Below are positions 7,979 to 16,628 of a stretch of DNA of 64,000 bases, piece after piece; position 1 is the first letter of the stretch; each line of letters begins with the position of its first letter. The notes beneath the pieces are model-generated. The model ran no database searches and was not told where the DNA came from. It worked only from the letters and a program-made list of their open reading frames with translations. The translations under genes were made by a program, and so were the position numbers. Origin of the DNA: Nitrosomonas sp. Is79A3 (GTDB lineage: Bacteria > Pseudomonadota > Gammaproteobacteria > Burkholderiales > Nitrosomonadaceae); assembly GCF_000219585.1 (NCBI RefSeq), contig NC_015731.1, positions 2,914,001-2,978,000 of the forward strand, in the 5' to 3' direction.

Positions 7979-9562
7979 ATGAAAACGCACGCAAAACAGT
8001 CAATCGAATTAGATCATTTGAACCTCACGCCGGAAGCTAAAACCGAGGTATCGAACCTTATTCAATCACTGCTTACGCAAGCACAAAACGAGCTCAAACT
8101 GCTGGAAGCGAAGAATCAGGCACTGAAGCTGGAACTGGCACATTTGCGCCGCATTCGTTTCGGCGCGAAGAGCGAAGCACTGTCGCAGCCACAATTCAGC
8201 CTGTTCGAAGAAGACTGGCAAACTGATGCGGCGGCGATCGAAGCGGAAATCGAGCAACTGCCGCTGCCGGTTCCGCAAAAACCCAAGCGTGCACGCGCTG
8301 GGCGCCAACCTCTGCCGGATCACCTGCCACGCATCGAACACCGGCATGAACCGGAATCTTGCCAATGCAAACAGTGCGGCAGCGATCTGGTAAAAATCGG
8401 CGAAGACGTCAGCGAACAACTGGACGTCAAACCCGCCGAATTCTTCGTGCACCGTCACATCCGCCCGCAATACGCCTGCCGGGCTTGCGAAACCGTGGTC
8501 GCGGAACCGGTTCCGCCCGCGGTGATCGACGGCAGTATGGCAACACCCGGACTGCTTGCTTGGATCACGATCTGCAAATACCTCGATCACCTGCCGCTGT
8601 ATCGCATCGCACAAATCGCCGCCCGGGAAGGTGTCACTTTATCGCTTTCCACGTTGGCGGAATGGATCGGACGTGTAGGCGTGGCACTACAACCGCTGGT
8701 TGACCGGCTGATTTTGCACTTATTGCATGGCTCTGTGTTACACGCCGACGAAACCCCGGTGGCGCAACTTGATCCCGGCAGCGGAAGAACGCAACGCGCC
8801 TATCTGTGGGCGTATCGCAGTAACGATTTTGAGTTGGGGCCGCGCATCATCGTATTCGACTACCAAACCAGCCGTAGTGGCAAACATGCGCAAAACTTCC
8901 TCAACAGCTGGCAAGGCCACTTGCTGGTAGACGACTATGGCGGTTACAAGGCTTTATTCTCCAAAACAGCATCACCCTGCACTGAATTAGGGTGCTGGGC
9001 GCACGCGCGCCGCAAATTCTTCGACCTGCACCAAGCCAATGCCAGCACCGTCGCGTATGAGGTGTTGCAGCGCATAGGCGGACTTTACGCCGTCGAAGCC
9101 GAAGGCAAGCACTTATCGACCGAAGCCCGGCAGATACTACGTGCAGAAAAAAGCCTGCCGATCCTGCAATCGTTGCACGACTGGTTACTGCAAACTCGCG
9201 CCCAAACTGCCAATGGCGGCGGCACCGCCAAAGCCATCGACTACACCTTGAAGCGCTGGCAAAGCCTAATCCGCTACGCCAGCAGCGGACACCTGCCGAT
9301 TGACAACAACCCCGTCGAAAACACTATTCGCCCCATCGCGCTCGGCAAGAAAAACTGGCTGTTCACCGGCTCCGAACGCGCCGGAAAACGTGCCGCCGCC
9401 ATTCAAACCCTACTCGGCACCGCAAAACTCAACGGCCTCAACCCCGCACAATGGCTAGCCGACACCCTCGAAAAACTCCCCACCTGGCCTAATAGCCGAA
9501 TCGATGAATTGCTACCGCTTGCACCGGAGGATATTGAAGCATTGTTGAAGGAATGTGAGTAG
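7979..9562 (+). CDS. tnpC: IS66-family transposase TnpC
   Basis: 527-residue DDE transposase. Start chosen at ATG 7979 (MKTHAKQS) because earlier codons in frame overlap tnpB and lack family resemblance. Domains in order: N-terminal leucine-zipper/coiled coil (residues about 15-55), a zinc-finger-like CQCKQCG and CRACE region (about 125-165), then the catalytic core with VLHADETPV (Asp), LVDDYGGYKALF (Asp) and the PIDNNPVENTIRPIALGKKNW block with the Glu. C-terminal helix bundle complete. No frameshift seen, so probably functional. Confidence 0.96.
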   Translation: MKTHAKQSIELDHLNLTPEAKTEVSNLIQSLLTQAQNELKLLEAKNQALKLELAHLRRIRFGAKSEALSQPQFSLFEEDWQTDAAAIEAEIEQLPLPVPQKPKRARAGRQPLPDHLPRIEHRHEPESCQCKQCGSDLVKIGEDVSEQLDVKPAEFFVHRHIRPQYACRACETVVAEPVPPAVIDGSMATPGLLAWITICKYLDHLPLYRIAQIAAREGVTLSLSTLAEWIGRVGVALQPLVDRLILHLLHGSVLHADETPVAQLDPGSGRTQRAYLWAYRSNDFELGPRIIVFDYQTSRSGKHAQNFLNSWQGHLLVDDYGGYKALFSKTASPCTELGCWAHARRKFFDLHQANASTVAYEVLQRIGGLYAVEAEGKHLSTEARQILRAEKSLPILQSLHDWLLQTRAQTANGGGTAKAIDYTLKRWQSLIRYASSGHLPIDNNPVENTIRPIALGKKNWLFTGSERAGKRAAAIQTLLGTAKLNGLNPAQWLADTLEKLPTWPNSRIDELLPLAPEDIEALLKECE

Positions 9563-9999
9563 ATGGTGGGGTTGGAGGGATACAGAAATTAAAAGAATTA
9601 CTGGTGAAGATCTAAAAGCCATTAAGAAAATGGAAAAAAGGAAATAAGGTTATTCCGGAATCAGCACTCAGGCTTTTAAGGTTATATCTTAATGGCGATG
9701 CGAGTGCTTTACTGGGCGATGAATGGAAAGGATATCATTTCCTGGGTAATTTATTTTATGTACCAGAATGGCGTAACGGTTTTGCACCGCATGAGATCAG
9801 AGCGGTTTTCTGGAATACCCAACAAATTGCAAGTTTAAAAAATGAAAATGCTTTGTTAAAAAAAGAGTTAGAAAGACGAAATAGCGAAATTGATAATTTA
9901 GAAATCAAAGCAGATTTTTATAGGCGTCAACTGGTGCTTGAAAGTCGGTTTGGTTTGATCTTACAAAGAAGCTTTGATTGAGCTAAGTTACATTTAATC

Positions 10000-10836
10000 T
10001 TACTTCCACAAATTTGTTTCATTAGGCACTCCAAGTTCTTCACAAATATATTTCTCCGCTAGAGACCGAACAATTTCAATATCTTTAGCAATTCTAATAC
10101 GGTCAGCTGGATTATCTGGATCAATCAATTCACTGTTTAATGAGGCATGAGCAACTGCACATCTTCCGCTATCGAAGATATGCTTACCTAAATCCAATTG
10201 GGATGATTGAAGTTCTCGAACGCGGTCAGCTGCTTTACCAGTAAGCATAATAATTGAGTTATTAATCCATGCTCCCCGTGCTTTTCCCTCATCCTTATTA
10301 AACTGTGATTCAATAACTTTATAAAAACTCAAGAAGGAATAACTTTCATGCAGTTCACTTAAACGAAGACCTTCGCGCCAAAATGCAAGAGCTCTCCAGA
10401 TGTTTTTATCTCTGATTAAAGGCATAAAATTACAATTAAAATGCATTGTCATAATAGACATTTGTGTTCGTGCTAATGAATATAAAATAGGACGGCTTCC
10501 CGTAATGTACCCAACTACATCGACATAACCGCGTACAAACCATCCTAAGATGGATGTGAATCGATAAACTTTTTTTAAAGCAATATGCAGAGCGGCATCA
10601 TTATGGAGTTCAGAAAGACGAACGATCACACATGCAGTGGAAAATTTGTTGTTGTCTTCGTTAAGACCAGTTAAAAAATAATCTTCCTTGTCATACTGCA
10701 ATAGAACAGTTTTTTCAGGCCATGAAATGGAATAATGCACTGCTGCGATAAGCCAGGCGTGATGGGAGCTAAATTTTTCTGTAATTTGATCCCCATAAAT
10801 ATGTGGTATTTCTGGCCCCAGATGAATTTTCTTCAT
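10000..10836 (-). CDS. HEPN-domain protein (MauJ-like), putative RNase
   Basis: 278-residue soluble protein. Databases tend to label relatives 'methylamine utilization MauJ', but no mau genes are nearby. The C-terminal region is mostly helical and contains R225-x4-H230 (RCAVAH), the R-x4-6-H signature of HEPN ribonucleases, so an RNA-cleaving toxin-like activity is possible. The N-terminal half (to about residue 120) is of mixed structure and unrecognised. It lies 193 bases downstream of a membrane-protein gene on the same strand, inside mobile DNA between an IS66-disrupted gene and a tRNA-derived repeat. Start ATG 10836 is the first in frame; ribosome site is weak. Confidence 0.7.
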   Translation of the reverse strand: MKKIHLGPEIPHIYGDQITEKFSSHHAWLIAAVHYSISWPEKTVLLQYDKEDYFLTGLNEDNNKFSTACVIVRLSELHNDAALHIALKKVYRFTSILGWFVRGYVDVVGYITGSRPILYSLARTQMSIMTMHFNCNFMPLIRDKNIWRALAFWREGLRLSELHESYSFLSFYKVIESQFNKDEGKARGAWINNSIIMLTGKAADRVRELQSSQLDLGKHIFDSGRCAVAHASLNSELIDPDNPADRIRIAKDIEIVRSLAEKYICEELGVPNETNLWK

Positions 10837-11029
10837 CTTAAAATCTGCTCGTTAAGACAATTACTTAAAAATTTATTCTTCATCAGTTTGCTTCAAAACT
10901 TATTAATTTGTGTTACTCAAGCTTGCTTAATTATTATGCAAGATATAGAAAAGGTAAAAAGATGAGATTTTTCATTAAAATGGAATATTTGGGATAAAAC
11001 TATGACTAATTATTTTCTTAAGGATCAAA

Positions 11030-12547
11030 TTATTTGTTGGTAAGTGAATGGACTCCAAAAAACCAAACCATCAATACAAAAAATAAGATCAGAGTTAAAG
11101 AATAAAGTATCTTATTAAAATAATTAATAAGAATTATTAGCTTAGGTTTATTAGATTTAAATAAATCAAATTTATAGAAATTCATTAAAAAGTCACAAGT
11201 TTTTATAATCCATTCGTTAATTATAGTTTTGGTTGTACGCTGATCTTTTTCGCGCCATTTCCAATTTTCATAAAGATATTTCATGTTTTTGTATATTTTT
11301 TCTGAAGAAGGATTGATAATTTTAGTTTCTTCTTGAGCATATTCCACATACCCCTCTTTAATACCCTCGTAAAAAGTAAGATAAGTAAATAAAAAATAGT
11401 CTTTTAATAATGTTTCATGAGCTTCACGATTATGAATAGAAATTGCCATTTCTTCAAAAAAATTAGCAACTGTATTTATTTTTACAAATAGCTCTTTATT
11501 GCAAATCTTAATTGAATGAACAGTGTTTAAATCCATACATTTTCCTTCTTTTTTTAAAATGGAAAAATAAGCATTTACATCACATATCTCTTGCGCAAGT
11601 TTAGAATTATTACGAGCTTCACGTATCATAATTAATGAATGATCACGCATTTCAGTATATATCTTAAATCCAGCATTAAGAAAATAACTAGCCACGACAG
11701 TACCGCCAGCAAATAATGTAACTGCTACAGTTCTGTCATCAAAGGTGCTCCAAACTTCATGTGAAATAATTAATGCGAAAATAAATATAAAAAAACTAAT
11801 AAGTATCAAAATATTTGCAGAAGCGAAATTCTGTGAAATAGCACGATTGAATTGTCTAGTAATAGCTAAATTGATAAATACTTTAAATTTCTTACTCCAA
11901 ATATTTATTAAATATACAAATATAAAAACAAACAAAATTATGAGAGTTATAAACTGCGATTGACTCAGATCATAATTAGAACCAAATACTTCAAATTTTT
12001 TAAATGAATTAGGATTAATAATTTCAATATCGTGACTATAGTTTGCGATAGCCCATGGAATAGTTTCTCCATCAATTTTTAGAAAACCAGTTATCGTCAG
12101 ATGCAGATTATCTTTACCCATACTCCTAGGGTATACGTTCCATTCCCAAGTTCGATTTTGCATGCTAGATAATGCTTGTTTTTCCGATATTAACGGAGTG
12201 ATATTGAAATTCTGACCAACGAGTTTTATTTCTAATATATCTCCTACATTAATCTCATGATTAATACGCTCCCTACTATAGATCTGTTTGTTCTTCGTCG
12301 TATCTGTATGAATAATAAACAATTCAAGCTTAATTCGAATGGATTCTCCTCTCTTAACCACGGCTGGAAGATTATCGTATGAAATAATTGCTAATCTCAT
12401 TTTATCCAATGAAGCATCAAAAATGCTCGGCTTTGAATCCACTCCTTTATCTTTCGGCGTAGCTAATAATGAAAAAGGTAAAAATAGAAAAATTACCAAA
12501 ACAAATATTAGAGCATTGCATAGGTGCTCATGCGGTTTAGTTTTCAT
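11030..12547 (-). CDS. Membrane protein with signal peptide and DUF4760-like cytoplasmic domain
   Basis: 505-residue protein. I start at ATG 12547 instead of 12577 because AAGGGG lies 7 bases upstream and a signal peptide begins there (MKTKPHEHLCNALIFVLVIF). After it comes a roughly 170-residue periplasmic beta-rich part, then membrane segments near SQFITLIILFVFIFVYLI, ILILISFFIFIFALII and TLFAGGTVVASYFL, then a helical domain with VNAYFSILKKEGKC and VANFFEEMAISI that resembles DUF4760, and a last membrane segment at the C-terminus. Function unknown. Very AT-rich, unlike IS66 next door. It and the HEPN gene form a same-strand pair; a sensor/effector role is a guess. Confidence 0.72.
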   Translation of the reverse strand: MKTKPHEHLCNALIFVLVIFLFLPFSLLATPKDKGVDSKPSIFDASLDKMRLAIISYDNLPAVVKRGESIRIKLELFIIHTDTTKNKQIYSRERINHEINVGDILEIKLVGQNFNITPLISEKQALSSMQNRTWEWNVYPRSMGKDNLHLTITGFLKIDGETIPWAIANYSHDIEIINPNSFKKFEVFGSNYDLSQSQFITLIILFVFIFVYLINIWSKKFKVFINLAITRQFNRAISQNFASANILILISFFIFIFALIISHEVWSTFDDRTVAVTLFAGGTVVASYFLNAGFKIYTEMRDHSLIMIREARNNSKLAQEICDVNAYFSILKKEGKCMDLNTVHSIKICNKELFVKINTVANFFEEMAISIHNREAHETLLKDYFLFTYLTFYEGIKEGYVEYAQEETKIINPSSEKIYKNMKYLYENWKWREKDQRTTKTIINEWIIKTCDFLMNFYKFDLFKSNKPKLIILINYFNKILYSLTLILFFVLMVWFFGVHSLTNK

Positions 12548-12816
12548 GAAATTTCCCCTTATTTCAATCCACCCCAAAAATTCTACTATCTACTATAGAG
12601 ATTTGCATTTTAATTCATGCAATATTTCTATATTAATGGATTAAATATAAGAAATGAATTCGAAAAATCGATACCGCTAAAACAAAGTAAATCTGCTAAA
12701 TTTTTGTTTAGCAATAAGAGGAAGTCAGGAGAAAGATAAACTGTGTTAGGGATCGGGCAGCATGCCCGCTTTGCGGTCATACCCTTCGCGCCGGTCGGCG
12801 GCACTCTGCCCTTAAG

Positions 12817-12846
12817 AAAACAAAAACGGGAGCTTAAAGCCCCCGT
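12817..12846 (-). terminator. Rho-independent terminator downstream of the DUF1566 gene
   Basis: On the minus strand ACGGGGGCTTTAAGCTCCCGT forms a hairpin (12826-12846) followed by TTTTTGTTTT (12817-12825). It ends transcripts of the DUF1566 gene whose stop is at 12880. Confidence 0.9.
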
Positions 12847-12879
12847 CATGATTAAATCTAATTGTAATAAGGTAAGTGA

Positions 12880-13485
12880 TTAAAAAGCCCGAACAGCACG
12901 CGCCATGAGCTGTGTGTTTGTCGGAGTGCGAACCTGAGGGGAGTTGTCATAGTCGAAATTATTGGCCCACGCGAAACCAGAATCCCCAGTGGTACTCACC
13001 TCTGTAGATGTCCAATAGCCACCAAGAAAACCACCTAGCTCTAAGGGAAATAAGTTTCTGCGTATCAGGTTTAACTCTTCCAGTGATGGTAAAAACCAGT
13101 CGGTGTAGCCATTGAGTTCGTAATTGGTGGCAAGTTCAGCCGCTATACCTGGTTCTGTACAGCCTGTCAGGATATCGGTGGTATTTTTCGCCCCAGTTCC
13201 GATTGCAGCTCCATTGGCTCCAGTAATTTCTGTCGCATAACACCCCCATGCAGCCATACCCTGATCTACTGGTGCGACTTCTAGCCCGTGATGTCCACGA
13301 ACTCTGTTTCCCCCACCATCGCTAATATGAAACACAATACCACCGGCTGGCCCAGTTTTACCAATTTCATAGATGGGAATAGCAGAGGGTTTTTGGGGTT
13401 TTACAGCAAAGACATTGCCTGACAACATTATTGCAATACTGAATAACAGAAAGTTAAGGATCGTGAAGGACTTATATCGTTTCAT
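12880..13485 (-). CDS. Exported DUF1566-domain protein
   Basis: 201-residue protein with a clear signal peptide (MKRYKSFTILNFLLFSIAIM, cleavage after about VFA). The mature part shows the DUF1566/Lcl pattern: GGIVFHISDGGG, then TDWFLPSLEELNLIRRN and GGYWTSTEVS, ending in the conserved MARAVRAF. DUF1566 proteins are surface or periplasmic domains, often repeated, of unknown function; relation to fibrobacter-type FISUMP domains is known. It stands alone with its own terminator. Ribosome site AGAGAG lies just before the ATG. Confidence 0.88.
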   Translation of the reverse strand: MKRYKSFTILNFLLFSIAIMLSGNVFAVKPQKPSAIPIYEIGKTGPAGGIVFHISDGGGNRVRGHHGLEVAPVDQGMAAWGCYATEITGANGAAIGTGAKNTTDILTGCTEPGIAAELATNYELNGYTDWFLPSLEELNLIRRNLFPLELGGFLGGYWTSTEVSTTGDSGFAWANNFDYDNSPQVRTPTNTQLMARAVRAF

Positions 13486-13708
13486 GGTTTTCTCTCTTTT
13501 TGAAAAAAGTGATTAGCTCGAAAACAAATAATATTATTAATATTCATTGGCAACTTGCAGAAAACCTAATTTCAGATCCGCTCCGATTAATGCAATGAAA
13601 CGCACATGCTAGGATAAAGAAACTATGCTGTATATAGGTCAAAATACCTTGTTTTTCGGGATATATGCCCCTTGTAAATAGCTAGAGAATAAGGTTTGAA
13701 AACCATTT

Positions 13709-13723
13709 TGTGGTTTTTGTGGT
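13709..13723 (-). repeat. ACCACAAAAACCACA 15-mer copy near the first tRNA fragment
   Basis: Exact reverse-strand copy of the 15-mer at 715-729 and 6314-6328, about 200 bases from the tRNA-Thr fragment. The following TCAGTTTTCTATAGATAAAA also resembles the bases after 6366. In the 13486-13921 gap this is the only structure seen besides a weak GGGGCACTAGTGGGACACT repeat-like stretch; there is no credible gene. Confidence 0.6.
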
Positions 13724-13921
13724 CAGTTTTCTATAGATAAAAAAATATCACGACAAGGAATTGGCAATTACCCCGCAGCAAATAATGGGGCACTAGTGGG
13801 ACACTCACAGATAAAAAACTAGCAAAAAGTACAACAAACAGCAACAAGAATAATGAATTAACTATTTGATAGAATTGTTTTAGTTTGTTGTGAGGTGTCG
13901 TAATTTATTGATTACATTTGA

Positions 13922-13966
13922 TTCGTAATCAGAAGGTCCAGAGTTCGATTCTGCGCAACAGCACCA
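13922..13966 (+). other. tRNA-Thr(CGU) 3'-end fragment, attachment-site copy 1
   Basis: 45 bases running from the anticodon loop (TTCGTAA, anticodon CGT) through variable region, T arm (loop TTCGATT) and acceptor strand CAACAGC to ACCA. There is no 5' half, so it is not a gene. The T stem is damaged here (CAGAG against CTGCG). Such 3' remnants are left when an island integrates into a tRNA gene. An almost identical copy lies at 19043-19087 (42 of 45 identical). The intact tRNA gene is expected left of the window, upstream of the integrase. Confidence 0.85.
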
Positions 13967-13988
13967 TAAAAACAATTAGATAAATAAT

Positions 13989-15299
13989 CAGAAGTGTCCG
14001 GAGATTTAATTGAATAGATTCAGTTGGTTATTATTTTTCGACATGGTTATTTGCACCTCGGTATTTTTAACCAATTGATCGATAGGTGTTTTCTCGAAAA
14101 GAGTCAGGCTTAAAATCTGTAGAATTGTGTAAAGCGAAGCTTCGGTATTGAGCCGCTTTTTCACGATGGCAACCAAGACATAAACCGATATGGCAATCCA
14201 TATCTGCGTTTTGACTGCGTTCTCAGTAGTTCCGTAGAAACGCTTGATACGAAGATGTTGCTTGATCCACTTGAAGAATAGTTCGACCTGCCAGCGACAA
14301 CGATAAAGCTGAGCGATGGTCAGCGCAGGTAAGTCGAAGTTGTTGGCTAGAAATACCAGATGCTTGTCGTGTTCTGCATCGTAGAACTTGATACGCCGCA
14401 GGTGCTGAGGATAATCCTTGCTAGCCTTGGGAGCCCTTAGGGCAATGGTTTGGTCACAGCGCAGTCCGGTGGATTTGTCCACGGAGCGAGAGTAGACGCG
14501 GCGAAAAAGCAGATTGGATTTAGCGCGTGTTACAAAAAATGCTTGTGCTTGGTGCATGGTGTACCAGCGAGAAAAATCGGTGAAGCCCCGATCCATGATG
14601 TAAAAGCTGCCAGCTTCGGGTGTCAGGATGTCGAACACATTGACCTCGTGCATCTTGCCATCGCTGATATGAATGAAGGTTGGAATATTGCCGCGCAGGT
14701 CAAGCAGCGTATGCATCTTAACGGCAGCCTTGGTGGAGCGGAAGCGTGCCCACGGAAAGACGCTCAAGCACAAGTCAATGGTCGTGGTATCGAGTGCGTA
14801 GACCGTTTGTTCCAGCTCGACAGCAAAGCTGTCGCTGGCGTAAAGCTTTCTGGCTGTCTGGATCAGGCTCATCGCGAAATCCATATAGATGCGGCAGTCG
14901 CGCTGCTCGTTGGCATCAGCCAACGTACTCTTGGCGATGTTGCCTCGTATGCCCAAATGGTAGAGCTTGGCTTGGTGGGCGCGCAGACAGGTTTCGATGT
15001 CGCGCAGACTCTCGCGGTAAGTCAGTTGTGCGAAAGCCATGCACAGAAACTGGTCGAGATGCGAGAACTTGAGTGTTGGATATCGACCTGAATATCTGGC
15101 TACGCACTGATGAAACGTGCGCAAAGGCAGGTGCTCCATTAATTGGGCAAACACCAATTTCCCTGCGTGCATATGCAGTCTCCTGACAAAAGTCAGAAGT
15201 TTGGCGCAAGTTGAAATCGATTACAGAAAAATATGTCATTTAGTAATGGTCGTTCAACGAGTTATCATGCGACAATTCTCGAATCTCCGGACACTACTG
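13989..15299 (-). mobile_element. IS4-family element with 9-bp target duplication
   Basis: 1311-bp element. Ends CAGAAGTGTCCGGAGATT (left) and CAGTAGTGTCCGGAGATT (reverse complement of right), 17 of 18 identical. Flanking direct repeats ATAAATAAT at 13980-13988 and 15300-15308. It landed 22 bases beyond the tRNA-Thr fragment. One intact transposase gene on the minus strand. Confidence 0.95.
14006..15172 (-). CDS. IS4-family transposase
   Basis: 388-residue DDE transposase with an N-terminal DUF4372-like region (residues about 1-75). Catalytic motifs: YALDTTTIDL (Asp), FYIMDRGFTDFSRWY (Asp) and the IS4 YREK signature in YRCRWQVELFFKWIK (Tyr, Arg, Glu, Lys at the expected spacing). Full length, no frameshift, ending 17 bases inside the element's left end. 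Ribosome site AGGAGA lies upstream of the ATG at 15172. Confidence 0.95.
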   Translation of the reverse strand: MHAGKLVFAQLMEHLPLRTFHQCVARYSGRYPTLKFSHLDQFLCMAFAQLTYRESLRDIETCLRAHQAKLYHLGIRGNIAKSTLADANEQRDCRIYMDFAMSLIQTARKLYASDSFAVELEQTVYALDTTTIDLCLSVFPWARFRSTKAAVKMHTLLDLRGNIPTFIHISDGKMHEVNVFDILTPEAGSFYIMDRGFTDFSRWYTMHQAQAFFVTRAKSNLLFRRVYSRSVDKSTGLRCDQTIALRAPKASKDYPQHLRRIKFYDAEHDKHLVFLANNFDLPALTIAQLYRCRWQVELFFKWIKQHLRIKRFYGTTENAVKTQIWIAISVYVLVAIVKKRLNTEASLYTILQILSLTLFEKTPIDQLVKNTEVQITMSKNNNQLNLFN

Positions 15300-15308
15300 A
15301 TAAATAAT

Positions 15309-15823
15309 ATTAAGAAGTTTTTTAATTTCAATATTGACACTATGTAAACAGTAGATTAATTAAGAATGACTGTAAGCCTCAGCGAACCGCGCTGCGCGGA
15401 AATTGCTTCTATTCTGAGGAAAACAGGGGCAAACCATGGTTTTCCCAGGCATAAATCCCAGAAATGGTCTACCCCCATTACATTGCTACTTCGTTTTTCG
15501 CCCAATGCAAAACGTCTTGGGGATGGTGTTCGCATCGTCGTCGATAAGCCCCGTAGTCAGCGCACGACGGGTAGTGAGATTCACGGTGTACGAGCACATC
15601 GGCCAAGTCGAGATGTCCAGATGGAACGTTCCTGCCTCACCGCGCGGATTGAGGGCCGTCGGGCCAGCTGGCCAAGTGACCATCGGCGGCAAGGGCGGCA
15701 CACCAGAGGGTGGGAACGCGGCGCTGTTTATCTAACTTATGACTAATAATGTCAAAACATTCTTGGCGAAAATCGCACCATTTAAATACTCCAAATGATC
15801 GCGATAGATAACTATGATTTTAG
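15309..15823. other. Gene-poor stretch with an unrecognised GC-rich block
   Basis: No gene I can support. Bases about 15500-15735 are much more GC-rich than both sides; one frame ends VYEHIGQVEMSRWNVPASPR and continues to a TAA at 15735, looking like the C-terminal fragment of a protein from a GC-rich source. I do not recognise it, other frames are open too, and it has no start. It may be a relic of a transferred gene. Confidence 0.35.
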
Positions 15824-16144
15824 TCAGAAGAAACTTTTTGAATTTTTCTGATGTTTTCCTAAAAATGAAAGAATTTTTTGAAACTCAGTCCGAATAAAGG
15901 CTGGCGATTGTTGTAAGTAAGCAGCAAGAATTTTAGAATCTGTTGTTTCCAGAACAAGACTTGTTTCTAATAGCTGATGTAGTGCAGGGGTTAAGTTTTT
16001 CTTGTCATCGATAGTATCAATGAGACGTGCTGCATGCATCTTTGCTCGTCTTAATTGACCTGCTTCCAGCAACTTATGGTTAGCCTTCCATTCGCTTAAG
16101 TAAGCATTTACCTTATGATTATCTTGGATTTCAGCTTTATTCAT
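15824..16144 (-). CDS. Hypothetical protein, 106 aa
   Basis: Helical, lysine-rich small protein. I start at ATG 16144 (MNKAEIQDNHKVNAYLSEW) since GGAGAG lies 6 bases upstream; the longer frame adds an AT-rich hydrophobic leader with no ribosome site. Central text GQLRRAKMHAARLIDTIDDK and LHQLLETSLVLETTDSK predicts a helical bundle. No family recognised, no signal peptide, no operon partner. Codon use is like the native AT-rich genes. Confidence 0.65.
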   Translation of the reverse strand: MNKAEIQDNHKVNAYLSEWKANHKLLEAGQLRRAKMHAARLIDTIDDKKNLTPALHQLLETSLVLETTDSKILAAYLQQSPAFIRTEFQKILSFLGKHQKNSKSFF

Positions 16145-16628
16145 TTGAACTCTCCAAAAATAGCAAGGATAAACAGTATGGATTTTTATATTGAAAAATA
16201 AAATAAGCATTTTGCTTATTTTTATCTAAACAAAATAAATTGAAAAATCTGCAGAGAAGATACAGATTACTTGACAGAACTGACGTTTTCTAACGGTTAA
16301 CTTGCGTCAATTTGATGCAACCAGTTCCATTTTTCTTTGGTGAATGGTGTCCATGATGTATCTTGGAATATATTTCTATTCATAATCTTGTACGGCAAAT
16401 ACATTATGAGTATTGTTATATACGCAGCCAATGCGGAAATATCGGAATAGTGACTCTCGCTTGTTCTGAATATCACCCTCATTCGTGGTGATTTTGGTGG
16501 CATTTTCTCAGAGCATTTTGCCCAGGTTATTTGCATAGTTTATGCTCTTGTAAATAGCAGAGTAAGATGTGCGTAAGAGTACTGCCATATTCAATCAGAG
16601 GTTAATAGCTTTGAATCTGGCACTTTCC
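16145..16628. other. Intergenic, nothing recognised
   Basis: 484 bases of AT-rich DNA. A 79-codon minus-strand frame at 16297-16536 has no ribosome site and no family resemblance, so I do not call it. No terminator or repeat stands out. Confidence 0.4.

Larger units (their letters stand above)
7227..9583 (+). mobile_element. IS66-family element with perfect 8-bp target duplication
   Basis: 2357-bp element with three genes tnpA-tnpB-tnpC. Ends: GTAAGCCTCCAATCCATCCA (left) and GTATCCCTCCAACCCCACCA (reverse complement of right), starting with the GTA typical of IS66. Flanks AGAAATTA at 7219-7226 and 9584-9591 are an exact 8-bp duplication, the family's usual length. The element is visibly more GC-rich than its surroundings. 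All three genes are open, so it looks complete and recent. Confidence 0.96.
7187..9981 (+). pseudogene. Phage-type HTH protein (DUF3653-like) split by IS66 and frameshifted
   Basis: The 40 bases 7187-7226 (MNELIFGISIEEI) continue after the IS66 at 9592 with KRITGEDLKA, in frame once one copy of the 8-bp duplication is removed. Near 9620 the frame shifts by one base; in the new frame the text reads LRKWKKGNKVIPESALRLL and on to the stop at 9981. The whole resembles small prophage proteins with an HTH (TG-x-D-L...RRWKRG-x-x-IPE) followed by a W-rich 'GYHFLGNLFYVPEW' box, the DUF3653 pattern, then a C-terminal coiled coil. So the gene carries two independent lesions. Family name moderately sure. 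Confidence 0.62.

Noticed and set aside
8066..8614. Long minus-strand open frame inside the IS66 transposase
   Set aside because: Shadow of the GC-rich tnpC gene; no ribosome site and its protein has no family look.
10000..10836. Methylamine utilisation role (MauJ name)
   Set aside because: No mau cluster or methylamine dehydrogenase genes nearby; the visible feature is a HEPN motif, so I do not adopt the name as a function.
13902..13966. Complete tRNA-Thr gene at either repeat
   Set aside because: Only anticodon loop to CCA is present; no D arm or 5' acceptor strand GCTGTTG lies at the right distance at 13.9 or 19.0 kb.
14450..15091. 213-codon plus-strand frame opposite the IS4 transposase
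   Set aside because: Antisense shadow of an intact IS4 transposase; lacks a start context.
16297..16536. 79-codon minus-strand ORF
   Set aside because: No ribosome site, no family resemblance, no neighbouring operon.
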